A stretch of 17,479 nucleotides of DNA from Acidobacteriota bacterium (GTDB taxonomy: Bacteria > Acidobacteriota > Thermoanaerobaculia > Multivoradales > JAHEKO01), in NCBI GenBank assembly GCA_006227875.1, contig SBFI01000415.1:1-17479 (forward strand). The letters are read 5' to 3'. The translations under genes and the position numbers were made by a program. The notes beneath the pieces were generated by a model, which saw only the letters and a program-made list of their open reading frames with translations, searched no databases and was not told where the DNA came from. Below are positions 15,263 to 17,479 of this stretch, in pieces (position 1 is the stretch's first letter; each line of letters begins with the position of its first letter).

Positions 15263-15475
15263 ATGAGCACCACCGGAACAGTAAAATGGTTCAACGACAC
15301 CAAGGGCTATGGCTTCATCACCCTCGATGACGGCTCAAAGGATTGCTTTGTGCATCACACCGCAATCCAGGGTGACGGCTTCAAGAGCCTCAACGAAGGC
15401 GATCGTGTCCAGTTCGAGATCGTCCAGGGCCAGAAGGGCCCGGCGGCCGAGAACGTGACCCGACTCGAAGAGTGA
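15263..15475 (+). CDS. CspA-family cold-shock protein
   Basis: A 70-aa single cold-shock domain, a nucleic-acid chaperone that melts RNA structure. It begins with the typical GTVKWFNDTKGYGFI, containing RNP1 (KGYGFI). RNP2 reads CFVHHTAI where most CspA proteins have VFVHFSAI, so Cys replaces the first Val and His the aromatic Phe. AAGGAG (15250-15255) stands 7 nt before the ATG. The Shine-Dalgarno partly pairs with CTTCA (15236-15240) in a weak 5-bp hairpin that could be temperature-sensitive. It is monocistronic: leader with terminator upstream and a strong terminator downstream. Whether it is cold-induced cannot be read from sequence. Confidence 0.95.
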   Translation: MSTTGTVKWFNDTKGYGFITLDDGSKDCFVHHTAIQGDGFKSLNEGDRVQFEIVQGQKGPAAENVTRLEE

Positions 15476-15503
15476 ACTGTTAATATCAACGCTGTATCCA
15501 CTG

Positions 15504-15540
15504 GGAGCCACCTCGAAATCGAGGTGGCTCCTTTGTTTCT
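15504..15540 (+). terminator. Strong intrinsic terminator of csp
   Basis: Perfect 12-bp stem GGAGCCACCTCG / CGAGGTGGCTCC with an AAAT loop, followed by TTTGTTTCT. It begins 28 nt after the csp stop. Its T tail overlaps the last bases of the convergent kinase-like gene. Confidence 0.92.
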
Positions 15541-16495
15541 ACTGCGAGGATGGCGATGAGGGCGGAGTGTCGCTGAACCGAACCTTGACTCCTGACTCGG
15601 GGTCCCCAAAATCGAACAGCACCATGTCCTCGCCCCGCTCGGCGATCTGCTGCTCGATGAGCGCGACCAGCTTCTGCCTACGGGTCAGGAGGGCCTCGAT
15701 CTCCTTCGGATTCATGTAGGTAGCCATCAGTCTTTCGACTTTGGCGTCGTCCCAGTCATGACGAATCCCCTGCCAAAGGACTCGGGAACAGCGAACGACG
15801 ATCTCGGGGTAGGGAAGGGCTTTGTCACGCCCGAATGAGCGGGTGTGGTCGATCAGCCACAGGTTCCACCTCGAGTCCACCAGCATGTTGCCCTGGTTGC
15901 GATCGATATTGTTGATCAAGTTGTCAAACACCCGCATGTCCGCGTAGTACTGATTCCACAGTGTGTAGTCGGGGGGCTCCAGCCCCTGCTCTACACGCAT
16001 GGTCTCGGTCTTCGCACTCTCGATCCACAGCTGGGCCGACCCTCTCTGGCCATTAGAACGGCGCAAGACGGTCGGGGGGACATTCTTCATGCCGAGCATC
16101 CGACTCATTTCATAGGCCGCTGCTTGATTCAGAAAGCTGTCGCGCAGGTACATGACGACGTTGTCGTTCGCCAGGCGTTTCATCTCCTGCTCGTTGCGGT
16201 CGACATGGTGAAAGACCACGCGCGCCTCGATCCCGCCTTTCGAGAGATGGAGCCTCTTGGCCCTGGTGATCCCTTCGGAAAGAGGTTTGGAGGAGATCTC
16301 TTCTGCGGTGCGCAGATACGCCAGCATCTCCTCGGCGCTCTGGAAGGGCAGGGGCTCTTTGTTGGCGCCCAGCCAGACAAACTGCGAGCTCGGACCGGTC
16401 GTGGCCGGCCTGGCAGCGGTCTGGGCCACCGCCGAGAGGGGATGCACCGCCAGAACCGCCAACCCAATCAACAGAATTGCTCGATCAACACGCAT
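15539..16495 (-). CDS. Exported kinase-like protein (PI3/4-kinase / Fam20 / CotH-type motifs)
   Basis: A 318-aa protein with a signal peptide (1-25, ending AVAQ). The signature is RVFDNLINNIDRNQGNMLVD followed by NLWLIDHTRSFG: Asp198 and Asn203 fit the catalytic-loop D-x4-N, and Asp216 the metal-binding Asp of DFG, as in PI3/4-kinase-like, Fam20 and CotH secreted kinases. The N-lobe part is SEGITRAKRLHL...VVFHHVD (74-99) and the helix LNQAAAYEMSRMLG; there the expected ATP-binding Lys is not obvious (His96/His97 in its place), so activity is uncertain. The C-terminus ends in a Ser/Pro-rich tail. AAGGTGA is 4 nt before the ATG. It is convergent with csp and has no operon partner. I know similar proteins only as uncharacterised; an extracytoplasmic protein or sugar kinase is an inference. 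Confidence 0.75.
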   Translation of the reverse strand: MRVDRAILLIGLAVLAVHPLSAVAQTAARPATTGPSSQFVWLGANKEPLPFQSAEEMLAYLRTAEEISSKPLSEGITRAKRLHLSKGGIEARVVFHHVDRNEQEMKRLANDNVVMYLRDSFLNQAAAYEMSRMLGMKNVPPTVLRRSNGQRGSAQLWIESAKTETMRVEQGLEPPDYTLWNQYYADMRVFDNLINNIDRNQGNMLVDSRWNLWLIDHTRSFGRDKALPYPEIVVRCSRVLWQGIRHDWDDAKVERLMATYMNPKEIEALLTRRQKLVALIEQQIAERGEDMVLFDFGDPESGVKVRFSDTPPSSPSSQ

Positions 16496-16793
16496 GGCTC
16501 ACCTTCCACGAATCAAATCTAACAGACAGAATCTCTCTACTGCCAGCTTGGTCCTACTGAAACTGACCTCCTAAGGATCATTACGTCAAGGGGCGAATGA
16601 AAGTTCTCCAGCGCCCCCTGGCGTCATCAGTCAGCAAGGTCTTTTTCTGGCCCGGATCTTACTCCATCTTGACTGCTGCCCCTCGGATCCCGCCCCGGCC
16701 GGCACGGAGGCCGGCCGCTTCGTCCCAACAGACCCGGCAGCCGGCCACCCGAAGACGGGTGTCACCCGGACGGGCGGTGGTGCCCCGATTTTC
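16496..16793. other. Intergenic region with two GC-rich hairpins downstream of the ferredoxin gene
   Basis: This 298-bp gap separates two minus-strand genes. Hairpins CACCCG-AAGA-CGGGTG (16746-16761) and GGCCGGC-6 nt-GCCGGCC (16697-16716) follow the ferredoxin-like stop and could stop or pause transcription, but neither has a T run, so I do not call an intrinsic terminator. The part near 16500-16600 should hold the kinase-like gene's promoter; no clear box was found. Confidence 0.4.
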
Positions 16794-17479
16794 TCAATGT
16801 TGGGTGGAGGCCGAGTGGATCCCCAGCAGCCGATCCAGATACCGGGAGCGCATCTGCCTTCTGGCCAGTGCTTGCTTGACCGGCGGCAGCTCGAGGATGA
16901 CACCCAGGATGGCCGCCATCGCCCGGTGGCTTGCCAGCGCCTGGTTGTCGAAGATCAGGTTCTGCAGTTTCCCCCGCTCGAGCGCCATCAACACCGTGCG
17001 GTGGCTCGAGTTGACCGGTGTGATAACCCGTTCGCCTCGCGGCTGCAGACGGATCGCATCGCGGCTGCAATTGCGGACACAGACCCCACACCCCAGACAG
17101 ATACTCTCGTCGAGCTTCGCCCGGTGCAGCTTCGGGTGTCGCGGGTCGTTGGCCGACACCATCGACATCGCCTCCACCGGACAGACATTGACGCATTTGG
17201 CGCAACCATTGCAGAGCTCACCGTCCAGCTCGGGCAGGTAGTTCGAGGTATGGATCGGGTTCATGACCCCGAACCGGCGTGCAGCGATCATGGCCTCGCA
17301 ACAACAGCCACAGCAGTTGCAGATGAAGTTGACCCGCCGCTGGACGTTCTCGCCAAACTGGACCAGGTCTCTCTCTTGGGCCTCCTGCAAGAGATCGAGA
17401 CCCTCGCCGACCTCTACTTCACGGGCAAAACCGTGTTTGATCAGCGAGGCGGCCGAGTTGTTGAAGGTCATGCAGATGT
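16794..17479 (-). CDS. Multi-cluster 4Fe-4S ferredoxin-type protein (5' end outside window)
   Basis: An electron-transfer protein with at least two [4Fe-4S] clusters. The frame runs open to the window edge, so the N-terminus is missing; the ATG at 17471 is probably internal. Visible, in order: an unusual dense CNCCGCCC (17321-17298), the ferredoxin motif CNGCAKCVNVCP (17213-17178) and a second motif CLGCGVCVRNCS (17099-17064, Ser where Pro is usual). A basic helical tail of about 80 residues follows (ERGKLQNLIFDNQ, LPPVKQALARRQ). The last two motifs bind clusters by the standard CxxCxxCxxxC pattern; what the first Cys cluster binds is unclear. No membrane segment is visible. The redox partner is unknown because upstream genes are not in view. 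Confidence 0.85.
   Translation of the reverse strand, partial: ICMTFNNSAASLIKHGFAREVEVGEGLDLLQEAQERDLVQFGENVQRRVNFICNCCGCCCEAMIAARRFGVMNPIHTSNYLPELDGELCNGCAKCVNVCPVEAMSMVSANDPRHPKLHRAKLDESICLGCGVCVRNCSRDAIRLQPRGERVITPVNSSHRTVLMALERGKLQNLIFDNQALASHRAMAAILGVILELPPVKQALARRQMRSRYLDRLLGIHSASTQH

Noticed and set aside
15072..15266. 64-codon frame from a TTG, ending ATGA-overlapped with the csp start
   Set aside because: It would have to read through the terminator hairpin, starts inside the RNA structure without a ribosome site, and has arbitrary composition. Only the 4-nt overlap is suggestive.
16597..17241. 214-codon plus-strand open frame over the ferredoxin-type gene
   Set aside because: Mostly antisense to two canonical 4Fe-4S motifs; Arg/Ser-rich shadow.
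1..17479. CRISPR array, tRNA, rRNA, insertion sequence or phage gene
   Set aside because: No regularly spaced repeats, no cloverleaf or rRNA signature, no transposase or integrase motifs and no terminal repeats with target duplications were seen.

Overview
The window is high-GC bacterial chromosome with long protein genes, mostly intact and mostly single or in small divergent or convergent pairs. Several predicted products are exported: a PilY1-type adhesin, a secreted Asp-box beta-propeller protein, a secreted S9 peptidase and a secreted kinase-like protein. That mix, with a corrinoid-type methyltransferase and a multi-cluster ferredoxin, resembles environmental Acidobacteriota or deltaproteobacterial-type lineages. 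This placement is a guess from gene content; no rRNA or tRNA is present to settle it.

Layout. (1) 1-1821, minus strand: a copper operon in the order copZ (Cu chaperone), csoR-like repressor, copA (Cu(+) P-type ATPase, cut by the window start), with a G/C-tract inverted repeat in the copZ leader as a candidate operator. (2) 2090-6325, plus: a large PilY1 homologue preceded by a near-perfect sigma-54 (-24/-12) promoter, with no other pilus gene in view. (3) 6342-7253, minus: an unknown membrane protein containing an internal duplication. (4) 7373-12925: a divergent pair, a VPS10/sortilin-like Asp-box protein (minus) and an S9 prolyl-oligopeptidase-family enzyme (plus), sharing a 201-bp intergenic region. 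(5) 12926-13518: the only gap over 300 bp, GC-rich with inverted repeats and a long start-less open frame on the minus strand. (6) 13519-15009, plus: a stand-alone MttB-superfamily methyltransferase without an in-frame UAG. (7) 15010-15475: a structured leader or small RNA ending in an intrinsic terminator, then a cold-shock protein gene with a strong terminator. (8) 15539-16495, minus: a secreted protein with PI3/4-kinase/Fam20/CotH-like catalytic motifs. (9) 16794 to the window end, minus: a 4Fe-4S protein whose 5' end lies outside the window.

Working together: the copper genes form a clear sense-and-export unit (CsoR senses, CopZ delivers, CopA exports). The Asp-box protein and the S9 peptidase may be co-regulated secreted proteins, for example in extracellular protein or peptide use, but this is inferred only from their divergent arrangement. 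The remaining genes look like independent units. The points I consider most worth following are the sigma-54 promoter on an orphan pilY1, the compact RNA element plus terminator ahead of csp, the exported kinase-like protein, and the C-H-H metal-site variant of the copper-operon repressor.
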